From the NCBI GenBank assembly GCA_039654915.1, contig CM077595.1:85787501-85851500 (forward strand): a DNA stretch of 64,000 bases, given 5' to 3'. Position 1 is the stretch's first letter. The number at the start of each line of letters is the position of its first letter. Shown one piece after another: positions 1-12,392 of this stretch. Made by a program: the position numbers and the translations under genes. The notes under the pieces are model-generated. The model did not search any database, was not told the origin of the DNA, and saw nothing but the letters and a program-made list of their open reading frames with translations. Source of the DNA: Aquilaria yunnanensis. Lineage: Eukaryota; Streptophyta; Magnoliopsida; Malvales; Thymelaeaceae.

Positions 1-1000
1 ACAAGAAACAAGGAATCATACTCTACCATTATGAAGTCTAGATCATGCTGACATGCCTCCAAACTCCCTTTATGATCGCCAACACTTCCAGGTGGAGCAT
101 ATTCCTTCCATGGTGCTCAAGGCCATAAGATCAAACTGTAACCCTCCCTTAACATCCCTACATATAATGTCGATACTTCTTTTGTAGTCTTTCGTGTCTA
201 GCTGATATCCATGTTGATCTTGCACCATTGCCCACTGGAGGACACCACTTTTTGGAACCCAGCTACATGGGCTTAGTGGGGCTGGGGCCTTGCTGTTCCA
301 AACCTAGGATTTAAGCCGCACTTGGATTAAGTGAGCCATCTTCCTAGGAGATTGAGAAACTAATTCATGCACCATTAAATTCCTATTTTGCCAAGTGAAC
401 CAACCAAAAGTAACTATTAGGAGAGCTTGCTTGTTCGCCTTCTAGGTAAGAGCTCAATCTCTCTATCCATGAGGTTGGAGCATAAGGTAGCTCAACCTTT
501 AACTCCTACTCAACCTGAACCGAGAGTGGGCAAGCAAACATCAAATGTTTTACTGAATTCTCTTGGACATTGCACATAGGGCACAAAGGCACCACCTTCA
601 TTCCACTCTAGCCTAAGATTATCCCTAAGTCAAGAGAGCTTCTGAATAGAGACGTCAAAAGAAAAGATGCACCCGAAAAGGCAAAGTGAAACTCCAAGAC
701 CACACCAAAATATCTAACTTAACTAAAGGATCATAACTATAGAGTATTGCAAGAGCCAAATAATAAGGAAACTTCACTATAAACGCACCATTATCATTCA
801 AACTCTATGTGACCACATTTTCTCGAAACTTTAAAACTGGATGGATGGTTTTACTATTGCAATGCCAATCGGGTGTAACAATGCATCTATGGTTGCATGG
901 TTCCACTAAACAAACATGTGATAGGCTAGAAGGTTTTCCTTGCAGAACCCAATACCAAGAACAAGTGACGTTACTATCTTAGGGCTCAGACTAGGGAGCT
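1..1000 (-). pseudogene. LINE ORF2 C-terminus: zinc-binding RT tail and RNase H
   Basis: Minus-strand translation around 600-500 reads CPMC, then ENSVKHLMFACPLSVQV, the Cys/His pattern of the domain that follows plant LINE reverse transcriptases. Around 410-330 it reads FTWQNRNLMVHELVSQSP, the usual linker, and around 110-40 MLHLEVLAIIKGVWRHVSM, the helix region of LINE RNase H. Several frames must be joined, so this is a relic. RNase H would remove RNA from the RNA/DNA hybrid during target-primed reverse transcription. The element continues past the window edge. Confidence 0.75.
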
Positions 1001-1399
1001 AATTATTAGTCTAAATTGAAATGTTGATTTTATTACCACCACTCTAAAAGGCCCCAGTTTACACAACACCTCTACTTGTAATAATATCCTTATAGATGGT
1101 AGAATGACACTCTGGTTCTGGTGCCTAAAAGAAAGAAGTGAATGAGAAATATTGATCTTTGAAGACCTAAGACACCAACCTAGAGGGGTTACCCTTCAAC
1201 GTTTATGTTTGCTTCACTAACATAGCAACTTAACTGTGCCTATATCTCTAAAACCCAAACCACTTAAGCTTTTTGACATACACAAATGACCCTAAGCACA
1301 CCAAGCTATTTTCTTTCCCTCAATATTTGATGACCAAAAGAACCTTGTTGCCACATATTGTAACTTATCACCAATTTCCATTGGCAATTAGATGTAACT

Positions 1400-2300
1400 C
1401 ATCAAATAGGTAAGCACCACCTAAACCATAGCTTTGATAAGTAAAAAGATCCTAGCTTGGGATTAAAGGGAAGCTTTCCATTTGGCTACTTTATACTTGA
1501 CTCGCCCAATGAGAGAATTGAACTAATAAGTACTTTCTTTCTCCTTAGAAGCCATGAAATTCGAGATATTTATCATAGTTTAGACATGCATGCATCCCTA
1601 GCAACTAGGACTAAAGAAGATGATGATTTTTGCATGTTTACCATCTGGGTTGATGCAAACTCATAAAGCATTAAATCACCAATAAATGAATTACAACAGC
1701 TTCTTAAACATGCATGAACAAAATACTATCATTCCTAAATAGTCAGTGGGAAATGTTGGGCCTAGATTTACTATTTATCACTCTTATAATTAACCTATTA
1801 GCCTCTATATACCAAAGAAGAAAAGATAGACCTTCAGCACAGAACAAAAATAAAAAAGGCAATACAGGTTCATCTCGCCTCAATCTCTTGGAGGGTCTAA
1901 AACCCCAAGTGCCATGACTTTACTAAAACCAAAAATAAGGTGTATTAGACACAACTTATGATCCAATCAATTTACTTCCCTGTGAACCCCATCTTACACA
2001 TCACATCCCCTAGAAACCTCCACTAAACTCTATCATATACTTTGGCTACGTCCAATTTGATGACCATGGTGCCATCTCTTTTACCAAACAACTTTTTTAT
2101 ATGATGACACATTTCAAGAGCCATTAACGCATTATCTATGAGGAGATGTTTTAGGACAAATGTGCTTTGATTTTTAAAAATGATCTGAGGCAACACTAGC
2201 TTCAACCAATTGGCTATCACTTTTGACACCAATTTATAGAGGACATTATAGAGTAGTGGGGCAAAAATTAGTAACAATCTTAGGTTTTCTTATCTTCATA
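1400..2300 (-). pseudogene. LINE reverse transcriptase fragment
   Basis: The open stretch 2277-2023 reads LYKLVSKVIANWLKLVLPQI, then KNQSTFVLKHLLIDNALMAL and VIKLDVAKVYDRV. These match the fingers and palm start of plant LINE RT (usual forms SKVLANRLK, ENQSAFVPGR and KLDMSKAYDRV). Downstream, broken frames read GDVMCKMGF, IDWIISCV and, near 1250, KSLSGLGFRDIG, the typical post-RT motif. Stops interrupt every frame. I could not place the catalytic DD pair, which probably lies in the decayed stretch around 1650-1850. Confidence 0.8.
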
Positions 2301-2449
2301 ATAAAAAGAAAAACATATGAGTAATTTAAGCCTGCAAGAATTACACCAATATTTAAAATGAATAAACATACTTGGTAACCTTATGATTGATCATGTGCTC
2401 ATTTTTTTTGGAAAAATGGGGTACACCATCCAAACTTGGGGATTTGGTC

Positions 2450-3717
2450 GGGTATATTTAAGGATTGTTCATACTACTTGTCACCACCTAGTTCAACTAA
2501 GATGTTACCTCCTCAATAGCCAATGTGAGAGAAGTCTCAAAAAGCTTTTCAAAGAAGCCAACTACTTCATCTTGAATGCACTGCTGGTCCATTAGCTTTA
2601 TGCCATTTCCCCCTAAGATTATGAATGCAATTCTAGTTTTTATTGCCTAAGGCCACCTAATGAAAAAAAAAATGAATGCTCCTATCACCCTCGTAAAGCC
2701 AAACTATTTTTTCCTCCTGATCCCTATACATCTCGTCCTAATCCAAAAGAACATTCAACTTTCCTTATAGTTCATTTTGCACCTTAATCCCTTCCTCAGT
2801 AATTCCCTTTTCGACAACTCGTTCCAATTGGCTTTTGATGGACTTGATTTCGACCTAGAGAAAAGCTCCCTACTCCTCAACTTCATTAGACCATGTCAAC
2901 ATGCATTTAGTTTTTGAAGGAAAGGTTCCCCTTGGTTTCCTATTAGATGAATGTGGATCACCTTTTAACAATTTGCTTTCATTGTCCAAGTACCTCAAAC
3001 TACCAAACCCTTATGATAACACATCCAACCTTCTTATGAGATGAAGCTACAGTCCATTATAATCAAGGCACACAAAAAGGAAAATGCTCCATGTATGCTT
3101 TCAGAAACAAATTTTTTAACTTGATAGTGCCCAAGCTTCTATACAAGCATTCATGCATCTATACTCCTCTCAAGCACACTTACCTTCATGTGAAATTTAG
3201 CTTGTGAAAACCAAGTTTGATTAATTGAGCATTGTACACTTCTTCTTTAAACCCTTTAATTTGACCATTAGACTTCTGCCAATCACCCTTCTTGGATGCC
3301 CACATAAGCTCGTTAAAGTGACATATGGCCACCTAAGGAAAAAAAGGCTATGAAGCTAACCAGTGCAACAAAGACCATGACTCATGTCTCAAGTCACGCT
3401 CTATATGCCCATAAATCCCCATTACCCTCCATACAACAACCAATGTGAAACTTCCACATCGATACGATATTGAGAGAATAAGAAAACATCCAAATGCCAT
3501 ACTGACTGTTATATCATAGCTAACACTAATTTAAAACATTTATATGATGCCATAAAACATGATTGGTAACCAAGTTTCCTTTGAAATAGCCAATTTTTGA
3601 TAATGTCTTCCAGGTTTCCATGAGAAAACCAACATTCGGGACATTCCACAAAATGGCCATATGAAAGGCTTGAACTGTTTGGGCTAATCCGAGCCCTTGA
3701 TAGTTCAAGCTCATCAT
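2450..3717 (-). pseudogene. LINE apurinic-type endonuclease and pre-RT linker
   Basis: The minus strand at 3717 starts MMSLNYQGLGLAQTVQAF and soon reads VGFLMETW, matching the WNCRGLG and FLMET blocks that open plant LINE endonucleases. Near 3300 it reads ELMWASKKGDW, equivalent to the DFNEIL...EK block. Between 2900 and 2480 another frame has the linker (DQDEMYRDQEEKQF, FFIRWP and VVGFFEKLFETS) that normally joins endonuclease to RT. Multiple stops make it non-functional. The endonuclease would nick target DNA to prime reverse transcription. Confidence 0.7.
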
Positions 3718-3964
3718 GCTTATTTGTGCTAGCAGGGTGGCTAGCTGCTCGACCTTGTCATGGATAGATCATCACCACCAACCTTTACCTTTGTCACTCT
3801 CTCCTCCTACTCAACCACTCCGCACCTTATGTTCCAACCGTGCCAATGTTCTCCTTATTTGCATGGTGCCTAAGCCCACCCTACTATCTAGCTAAGAAGT
3901 GAATTATTCCTTCAAGTATCGAGTTGAACGTGTAGCATTCTTCAAAGACTTTGCCCTTATAAAA

Positions 3965-4195
3965 AAACATTTTTTTACTCCTCTATGGGGTCTAGTATAA
4001 TCTTTTTCATTTGAATAAGGACTGAAGCTCGAAGCACATCAACATTTTTCTACTCTTCCATGAGGTATAGTATAATCTTCTTCATTTGAATAAGGACTGA
4101 AGCTCGAAGCACATCAACATTTTTCTATTCCTCCATTGGGTCTAGTATAATCTTCTTCATTTGAATAAGGACTGAAGCTTGAAGCACATCATCTT
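3965..4195 (-). repeat. Three tandem 75-bp units inside the LINE
   Basis: Three near-identical units contain the block TCTAGTATAATCTTCTTCAT or close variants, at 3991, 4066 and 4141, so the period is exactly 75 bp. On the minus strand one frame reads the same 25-residue unit three times (core VLIQMKKIILDP then MEE and KNVDVLRAS). The period is a multiple of three, so the duplication kept the frame of the LINE ORF1/ORF2 junction region. A TAG in the unit now breaks it. Confidence 0.85.
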
Positions 4196-4198
4196 GGA

Positions 4199-5130
4199 CT
4201 AGTCTACATTACACTGATCCTTTTCTGCATAATTTTGTCTAAAAAGGCCCAAAGTCCCTAGTACCGAAGTCACGGATGACGGATTATTAGCTATTGCCAC
4301 TATCACCGGTTGATAGGATGTCTTTTTCTTATATTTTGACCTCATTGTAAATTCTTGCAGTGCTCTTCCTGATAACGTAGGTTGTTGCTCCTCCATCCTA
4401 CCTTTGGCTATTCGAAATGCAAGGATGTGGTGGAGCTAGTCCCTATATGCCTTACATTATGTTCCTTCCCCACCAGGCATTTTAAGCACTCATTTACATG
4501 GTCAATTTTTTCATATAGAAAACAAAACTTAATCAATCTTTTGTATTTGGTGTAGAACCATTGTTTGCCATCCTCATATTCAAGTATCAAGCCTTGCCTT
4601 AGAAGATGAGTTATATCCACCAGCACCTTAATGTGTAGAGAAAGACCTGAGCAATCCACTAGCATAACCTTTCCCAAACAACTACCCAACATCACTGCTA
4701 CCTATGGCGTAAACTACTCAAAGGGGAATCCACAACATACATCCAAAAATCCACTCAGCTGAGTGATAGTGTGACAATGGCCTATCTTCATTCTAAAAAA
4801 CTTGCATCGTGATAAGCCTATTATTGAAAGACCATGGTCCATTTTGAATGATTGCATCCATAGTCTCTACTTTCTCAAAATGCACAATAAAAAGATTTAG
4901 GTTTAGATTGGGACTAGCTGACCTTATAGTGAATCCCAACTGATATCTCCATGCCTTGCAAAATACCCTTGCAAACTATCCACCCTAAAAACCCAGTTTG
5001 ATAGAACCTTTAAAGCCACCATCAAATTCGAATAACAACCACAAGATTTATCCATCAAGACTAATAGGCTTGAGGATTGATCTTTTGATGTCAAATTCAT
5101 ATTCATGAAGCACTCACCTAGTAAGTTCAT
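4199..5130 (-). pseudogene. LINE ORF1-type protein (DUF4283-like and zinc knuckle)
   Basis: The segment 4695-4408 reads MLGSCLGKVMLVDCSG, VLVDITHLLRQGLILEYEDG, WFYTKYKRLIKFCFLYEKID and NECLKC. This follows the plant LINE ORF1 pattern: a DUF4283-like region followed by a C-x2-C-x4-H-x4-C type knuckle (here FCFLYEKIDHVNEC, with one Cys replaced by Tyr-adjacent residues). The segment 5130-4924 has upstream ORF1-like residues and 4396-4199 a basic tail. Separate frames and stops indicate decay. The protein would package the LINE RNA. Confidence 0.6.
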
Positions 5131-5344
5131 CCTTCACAAAACCACAAACAAACTGAACCATGCAATAACATACAAACGAACCCGCTATAACCTTTACAAC
5201 TGTGATGATGCAAAAGAAAGAGAAAGGACTTTAAAATGGTCTAAAATAATAAATATGAAAATATTGTAAATATTTAAAATGGTCTGAAATAATAAATTGT
5301 GCAAATAATGTAAGATAGTAGGATTATAGTTATTATTATTTTTT

Positions 5345-5438
5345 TAACATGGGAAGAAGGCTAAAGGGGAGTATATGATTGAACTTTAAGCCTTTTCATA
5401 ACAGCAATAAGTTTTAACCACTAAACCATTCAACATAG
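5345..5438 (-). repeat. Possible tRNA-derived SINE head (minus strand)
   Basis: The reverse complement of 5430-5411 is AATGGTTTAGTGGTTAAAAC, resembling a polymerase III A box, and the reverse complement of 5388-5375 contains AAAGTTCAATCAT, resembling a B box (GTTCAA core). Spacing is about 35 bp, as in plant SINEs. No clear tail or target duplication was found, so this is tentative. Confidence 0.35.
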
Positions 5439-5439
5439 C

Positions 5440-5530
5440 CAGCCTAGTTAGTAAAGTACAAAGAAAACCATAGGGACGGCCCGGGTTCGAACAGAGATGT
5501 CGCATGCTCCTCTAGTTTTGGCTTTATAAC
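5440..5530 (+). repeat. Possible second tRNA-like SINE head (plus strand)
   Basis: CTAGTTAGTAAAGT (5444-5457) resembles an A box and GGGTTCGAAC (5483-5492) is a near-perfect B box core. The body does not fold as an obvious functional tRNA. It abuts the opposite-strand candidate, so the two are head to head. Confidence 0.35.
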
Positions 5531-7849
5531 AGTGGTAAAATGCAGACGAGGTTCTCTAGCTTTCATGCAACAACCACTTTCTCTCTGACTTTGACCCTCC
5601 TAGTATATTGTCTAGCTCTCTATACTTGTAATGCGCTTAAATACAAAAAACCAAAAACACTAAACCAAGTCGTTCAATGCCAGTACATCTCTTCACTTTT
5701 TGAACTATCATTTATTTCTTTGTTCTATAAAAATATAAATTCGTTTAGTTCTTCAGTATAGAAAAAAGTGTGTTTAGCTTAAATTTTTTAAAAAATATAT
5801 TCTGTAACATTTATTTTTATATGCAGTTATTATTTATAAAAAGTTTATATCAATTGAAATCATATATTTTAACAAGTCTCCTAAAGCACTGTAATTTTTT
5901 TTTTTGTAAAAATTAATTATTGTTTACTACTCTTTTTAAAGCTGAGTAAGGAAAAAATCATAAGAAATTAATTAATTTTCTTAAAAAGTATTATTCAAAT
6001 TTTTATTAGGTAGATAATGTAGCTTTGCAAATAAACTTGGTACTGAACGAAAATACAACAAGCATAAAAGTAATGAATCTTTTATATAATGTCGTTCATG
6101 ACAAAACCTTGTCGAGAACGGCACTTCGTTTGTTGGATTCGCATATTTTGTTTGTGGGATTCGCAGCTGCACATGGACAGCAGTCCCAACTACTCTTTTC
6201 TTGACCTTTTATACTCGTTTATATATATACGACAAATTCCAATTTTGTCAAAAAAGGCAATTTCCAGATTGCTTATTTTCCTTTGAATCGGAATTTTTTA
6301 ATTAATACTTTTTTTTTACCTATTAAAAAAGTTCTTATAAGAACATTACTAAATTCCGTATATTACAATTTGACTGATATATTTTAGAAAAAAATTTACA
6401 CCTAATTCATTTTAGTTTAAATTAACTACTTATTTTATTTTTATATATTTTTATCTAGAACTAATTTTATTTTAAAGTCAATATTATGTGAGTATAATAT
6501 TTCATTGAAAATAAAATTTTTATAGTTTTATGAAAATTTTGTGAACTTTTGTTTTTTTTAATGCCTATAAAAAAAAATTTCATAAAAATTCAATAATATC
6601 GTAGAGATTTTACTTTTAATGGATTATTACACATTAATAATATTGCTTTTAAATGAACTTTGTTCAGTTAAAAAAATATAATGACCTAAGTAAAAATGAA
6701 GTGGGATAACATTCCAATGCACACTTTTTAGTAACTTAGTAACCTTCTTGCTGGATTTTTTGTCCGAAGGATGCTGGATTCGAGCTACGCATCCTCGTTG
6801 AAATCCTTTGCTGGATTAGAGCTACGCATCCCCGTTATTAATCTTTAGATTAAACGTACACACTTTTCTGGCATCCATGACTCGAAGTCATGCGCTAACA
6901 ATATAGGACTATTATGACAATTCTCAAATATTTCTAGGACTGGAAATTGGGTTTGTCCTTCCGAAAATTAGCTAACATTCTCGAGAAGTTAATGTAGGAA
7001 GTGTAGGTGGGTCTTAACAAACTATCAAATACGACCGAACTAATTTATCTTGCAATAAAAGATTAATGTGTTATGGACCCCTGGGTGCACTTCTTCATTT
7101 ACATTATTAGTTTATCATTATATAATAATTGAAATAAAGATTGCACTCTTTTTATATGTTGCCGCAATTTGTCTTTTGTTCTAGGACGAATAATTTTCTT
7201 TTCCTGCACGTAACTCAAAATCTTTTAAAAGAAGATCTTTAGCGGCCACCATTCTCGCTCTCTAAAATTGTCCTTCAACCTTAGTTTAATTGGTTGAATT
7301 TGGCTTATTTTGTAGTTAAATTTTGTCATTCATCTTTAATTTTTATGCTATATTTTTCAAATAAATAATTTCATTAGTAGAGTTTTTTATTTACTTTTAT
7401 CATATCCAGTTTTCTTTTTTCTGACAGATGAGGAAGAGGAGTTGTAAATTGGAAAGGTTACAACAGATAATTTCACTTGACGGGGTTAGTCAATCTACTC
7501 TATTGTAGTGAATCGGTAGTTAGCGTTTGTTAGTCCAAACATTATGCTAGGTTTGTATCTCTTATTTTTTATGATTTTTTCTATTAGTTTGTAGGTTTGA
7601 ATACCGAATATACTCATATACTCTTTACAGTTTTTTTGTGTAATATGATATCATAAGGATGTTATGAATAACATAAGTTGAACCTATTATCTCTGTGGAG
7701 CTTGGCGTTTGTATCTTATTAGTATATGTCGTATGACCTATGGTTAATGAAAATGAACTTTTATAAAAAAAAATTCTTTTAATAGAATTTCCATAAATAT
7801 TAAAGATTGGCAACAATGCAACTTCAACAAATTGCAATGTTTTTTTCAA
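5531..7849. other. AT-rich intergenic DNA, no gene recognised
   Basis: This stretch is about 70 percent A+T by eye with only short chance ORFs. The one ordered feature is a pair of 37-bp-spaced copies beginning TGCTGGATT (6772 and 6809, each followed by AGAGCTACGCATCC or CGAGCTACGCATCC). I see no recognisable domain, RNA gene or complete transposon. The right end (about 7620-7850) probably holds the 3' untranslated region of the next LINE. Confidence 0.6.
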
Positions 7850-7917
7850 TGAAATGTCATATTAAATTAATGATAATTGAGAGCAGACAACAACCAATAA
7901 GGAATAGGTGACTCCTA

Positions 7918-9051
7918 AAATGTTCTACCAAGAATACGGGTGCCCTTTCTAGTGAGGGAATGGGTAGCTCTGTTGCATTGTCTCCTAACATAGGAAATGG
8001 AACAAAACTCAAATGTAAAGGTTGGAGCCTTAGTTTCATTAATCAAAATCCCAAAATTAAAAAAAAAAAAAGAAGGAGGAGTTCCTCTCTCAAGTTTGTT
8101 GAAGAGGTGTTGTGAGTCTAATGCTAGTATCAATGAACAAATCTCATCTCTCTTACCTTCCTTCAAGCCCCACAACATGGCAAGGGCTTCCAGATAGAGC
8201 ACATCCCCATTGTCATACTCCTAACCATGTGAAATAAAAAATAGGACCTTACCTTCCCTATTCCTTCAAATCACTCCCACCAAGTCCATTTTATCCAGTT
8301 TAGAAATGATGACATCCACATTCACCTTTAGGAGAAATCCAATCAGTAAGCACTAGTCCTCGTTTTCATGGCTCTGTGCATGGGTATTTTGCTCCTGTTA
8401 CTTCCCAAACTTCTTTCATTTCTCTATCTAGTCCTTTATAGCATGAGCCACATGTGATGGAATTTGGCAAACGGAACTATGAACTACATGATTTATGTTA
8501 AACCACATGAAATAGCCAAACATTGCTAGGGTCAATAGCTTCTGCTCATCCTCTTCCACAGCTGCTTAAAGTTCCTTCTTTCATTTGCTTGGCTCAAAGG
8601 GGATATTAAGACTCAACTTCTTGTAGACCTTGATAGAAAGTGGGCTTTCGAATAACATATGAGCAATTGTCTTTTGCTCTTAGGAGCAAATTGAAAATTC
8701 CAGAAAAACCTCCACACCACACCAGCAAAGATTGTCTAGTATTGGGAGTATATCGACATAAGATCACCACAAGAAAATATGAACCCTGGGTGGGAGCGAT
8801 AGGCTTCAAGGAAAAGACGAGAAGTCAGAGCTAATAAACAGATCATGGTCATATAACATAGCATAAATGGCATAATAGGCTGACCTGACAGTGAATATTC
8901 CATTATCAATCATCCCCCACATAAGAATATCATCCATAAATCTCGGGGATAGAGGGATTCCTTTGACTTTGGATGCTTCATATAGATGAAAGAGAACATC
9001 AATGAGATTTGAATTCCAGTTGAAGCAGCTAGGTTTGATAAGATTGGCCAC
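7918..9051 (-). pseudogene. LINE RNase H and zinc-binding RT tail
   Basis: From 9051 the minus strand reads PSCFNWNSNLIDVLF, GIPLSPRFMDDILMW and NGIFTVRSAYYA, the classic pre-zinc segment. Then come broken pieces CWCGVE, KTIAHMLFESPLSIKVYKK (zinc tail) and LKVNVDVI leading into RNase H. The stretch 8202-7915 holds LEALAMLWGLKEGKRD and ISYVRRQCNRATHSLTRKG, the conserved helix and RxxN.xAH block. Stops near 8810 and 8600 break the frame. The RNase H part is the best preserved portion of this LINE. Confidence 0.8.
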
Positions 9052-9445
9052 CCTTTATATATGTCTCAGTGCTTAGGATTGGAACAGTTATCAGTTTCAA
9101 ATTTGTTCCTGGAATCCAATTGTTTTTCTAGATTTATATTGACATACCCCTTTCTACTCACTTGTATGCTCCTGTTTGGACCACTCCTCTTCCTTTGAGT
9201 AGACCCTTATATATTTAAGACATTGTATTTGGAATAGGGGCCTTTAAGAAGGAAGTAAGGTGGTGGTACCTTCCCTAGAAAATTTGAGCCACCAAACCCA
9301 AGCTATTCTTTACCAATCTCTAGGCTTGTTCAGCCAAAAAAGATAAATTGAATGCATGCACATCCTTAAACCCAAGGCCTCTAGCTCTTTTTGAAGTACA
9401 TAGATTCTCCCAGCTGCACCAAGCTATTTTATGCTTTTCCACATC

Positions 9446-10390
9446 TTAGCGCCAAAAGAAATTACAGACCAAGGATTGAATCTTGTTGCACATTTTTGTC
9501 AAAACATGAATGTAGCTCATCAAGTAAGTGGGCATTGCCTGGACAACCACTTTAATTAAGAGAGATATACCTGCTTGCAAAAGGAGTAAAACTTTCTGGT
9601 GAGTCATTTTTTGCGTAATTCTCTCAATAAGAAATTGAAATTGAAGAGTTTTTTTTGGACCTAGCATCCACAGAAAACCAAGATATTTATCAGATTTTAG
9701 GCAAGACAAAATACCCAATAAATCCATTAAATTTTGACATTCTTGCCGGCAACATCTCAAACTAAAGAAAATAGACAATTTTTGTATATTAACCATTTAG
9801 CCAGAGGCACATTTGTACAGCTCTAAAATAACCAAGAAGTACATTACATTTGCTTCCCTAGCTCACAGAAAAAGGAGATTGTCATTAGCAAAAAGCAATT
9901 GTGGAACAGAGAGCCTATACTTGCTGACTGCAATGCTTGAAATTAGATTTTAGTGTTTTGCATTTCAAAGCAGGGCTGATAGCTTTTTTGCACAAAATAG
10001 AAATAAGAAATGGGATAGAAGATTCCTTTGTCTAAGACCCCTAGATGATTTAAAGCTCTAGGATTAGTACCCATTCACCATAACAAAAAAGGAAACTGTT
10101 TCCATACAACTCATTGCCAAGCAAATCCATGATTCCTAAAAATCGATATTACATATAATTGCTTTCAGAAATAACCATTCAAATTTATCATAAGCTTTTA
10201 TCAAGCCGAGTTTAATCACCATTGCCCCTATAACCCGACCATAGATACCATTAATGTAGTGGGATGTTTCCAATGCAATTAAAGCATTATTAGTTAATAA
10301 TCTGCTCAAAACAAAAGCTTTTTGGTTGTTGGAAATAATGTTAGCCAAAACTAGTTTAAGCAAATTTGCTAGAACGTTAGACATAATTTT
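9446..10390 (-). pseudogene. LINE reverse transcriptase with damaged active site
   Basis: The stretch 10384-10136 reads MSNVLANLLKLVLANIIS, NNQKAFVLSRLLTNNALIAL and KAYDKFEWLFLKAI, the RT fingers/palm. The active-site block at 9892-9881 reads LLFANDNLLF where functional LINE RTs have FADD, so the first catalytic Asp is Asn. The stretch 9796-9446 reads NIQKLSIFFS, KYLGFLWMLGPKKTLQFQF and AGISLLIKVVVQAMPTYLMS, the usual RT C-terminal region. In-frame stops occur between the blocks. Confidence 0.85.
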
Positions 10391-11099
10391 GTAAATAACA
10401 ATGCATAGGCTAATCTATCTGAAGTCCTCCATAGTACTTGTATTTTAGACCTTTGAAATGAGAACTAAATGGGTATTATTAATCTCTTTAAGAATACTTC
10501 CACACCACAGTATGCCTAAAACAAAATCAACTACATTATGACTCAATAAGTGCCAGTATTTCTAAAAGGACACTAGAGGCAAGTCCTTTCGAACCTAGAG
10601 ATTTGGTTTGATGCATCTAAAAAAGAGCATTGTGAACCTTTTCCCCAATGTAAGGCCTTTGTAATTCACTATTCATTCTTTAAGATACAAAATTGTCAAC
10701 TAGGGAAACAATTTTCTCCTTACGGGAAGGATAAGACGATGTAAACAAATTTTCAAAGTATTGTACATCATTTTCCATAAATCAGCTCAGTTTCTGTTAA
10801 TTCTGTTTCATCGACCCTGTGCAAAAACTGAATCAGGTTCCGTTGCCTTTTACCATTTTCCACCTGGTGAAAGAACTAGGCATTCTTATGATTTTCTTTT
10901 AACCAAATTGACTTGGCTCAATGACTCTAGTACCTTTCTTCCTGCTCATAAAAATGCCTTAGGTCTGATTCTAGCTTCTCATTTTCCTCTAACTGCTGCA
11001 AGTCATTCCACCTAATCACTAGTGCTTTCAGCCATTTTTCCATCTTTTTGACCATTGTCTAAATATTTTTAGCATCCTTTTTCCCAGTCATCATTCATC

Positions 11100-11800
11100 T
11101 CTGACATTCTTAAAGCTTCATAGGAAAAGAGACAATGCCACTCAGCCTATGGCTATCCTGAATAACTTCTTTACTTTCCATTTCAAGAGTCCATATTGAC
11201 TCAAAGCACCAAATTTTCATTCTTAAAGCCTTAGGTTTACATAGCAAGAACAACTGAAGGCCACAGTGATTAGAACAGGCAAATGAGAATTGTTGTGCTT
11301 GAGTTCTAGGAAACAAATTCCACCCCGTTGATCATGCCCAAGTAGTGATCAAGTCTTTCCATAACATGTACTCCCTTAGAACATATATGTTCCCAGGTAA
11401 AATTTAAGCCATAAATTTAAGCCATAATAACCCAGGTCCAGCAAGTGTGCATCATCCACCATAGCTCTGAATGCATCCATTTGTCCTTGTGCTCGATCAC
11501 GCCCTTATTCTTTATCAACTGCCAATAGAAGCTCATTAAAATTGCCTAGGACCACCTAAGGCAAAGAATGTTTGGTGCCTAGATCCTATGATTCACTATG
11601 AAGTTCTTTCATCGGGTTACCATAAAATATAGTCATATGCCAAGTTAATCTTAACGCCATTATCCTTACGTCAATATGGAATTGAAAAAAGGAAAGAAGA
11701 TCTGCCACCCTATGTGAATTCCATATGAGAGCTAAACCCTTTTTCCTTCCTTCACACGCCATTGAAAAATAGAACTAAAACCCTAACTTCCTTCAAACCT
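11100..11800 (-). pseudogene. LINE endonuclease fragment
   Basis: Minus-strand frames read CEGRKKGLALIWNS, VVLGNFNELLLAVDKE, MDAFRAMVDDAHLLDLGYYG and, at 11316-11110, SNHCGLQLFL and FESIWTLEMESKEVIQDS. These correspond to the GDFNEI, LDLGY.G and SDHCPL/FE.MW blocks of plant LINE endonucleases. The SDH triad is SNH here. Several frameshifts are needed to read them together. Confidence 0.75.
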
Positions 11801-12392
11801 TTTCCTTTTTAGACACAGTTCTCTAGGTTTCAAGAAGAAAAACTACATCAATGTACCTGCATGGGCTCTTTGTTCACCTCTGCCCTTGCCCAAGTTCTCA
11901 CTGTTTACACTTGGATTGTTGAATGATTATTTTATGAATCCACATTCATTGCTCAAGGCAAAAAAGAACATGAACTCAAGATATAACCTAACATTAACTT
12001 CTGACTTGTCTGGAGAAGCTTGAATATGAACCAGGGCATATGTAGATTATGGTGTACTTTTTACAACCTGACATAAATAAGTAATAATTCAATTAATCTC
12101 ATTATTCTTTAACTGGGATAAGACCTCTCCATCCATGACTGGTACTATAAAAGACATACTAAAAATTTGTGAGAACCTTGCATTTGTTTCCAGAACAACT
12201 ACTTATTGGGAGGATCTTCTAGATGATTTCAATGACTTTGGATCAGACCTAGCATGTCTTAGCTCTGATGGTCCCTACTATGCTTGTTTGCTACACATTA
12301 AAGCTAGACAACATACTGAAGAACACTTAATTTGTCTCCAACGTATCCTCCAAACATTCACGTTCCATATGATTAATCTTTTTGCACATGTA

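Larger units (their letters stand above)
1..5135 (-). mobile_element. Degenerate plant L1-type LINE, runs off the left edge
   Basis: Minus-strand reading gives LINE parts in the correct order: ORF1-type nucleic-acid-binding region (5130-4199), endonuclease start (3717), linker, reverse transcriptase (about 2277-1400), zinc-binding RT tail (about 1000-540) and RNase H (about 400-1). Many stops and frameshifts show it is dead. The 3' end and poly(A) lie beyond position 1. The order and the spacing of about 5 kb fit a single element rather than scattered pieces. The subfamily cannot be assigned by eye. Confidence 0.85.
7850..12392 (-). mobile_element. Second degenerate LINE, minus strand, cut at its 5' side
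   Basis: The minus strand shows RNase H (8330-7918), zinc RT tail (about 9050-8560), RT (10390-9446), endonuclease (about 11790-11100) and, at the far right, an ORF1 zinc knuckle (VYMCKKINHMERECL, about 12400-12350). The order is that of plant L1 LINEs. The right limit coincides with CACTACTAAAA at 12393, so the rest of ORF1 was displaced or lost where the CACTA-like piece joins. The exact 3' end and poly(A) were not resolved. Confidence 0.85.

Noticed and set aside
3965..4195. Evenly spaced repeats as a CRISPR-like array
   Set aside because: The units are contiguous 75-bp duplicates without spacers, in a plant LINE.
5540..5761. Small plus-strand ORF with a hydrophobic start resembling a secreted peptide
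   Set aside because: No homology, AT-rich chance composition, no promoter or conserved Cys pattern.
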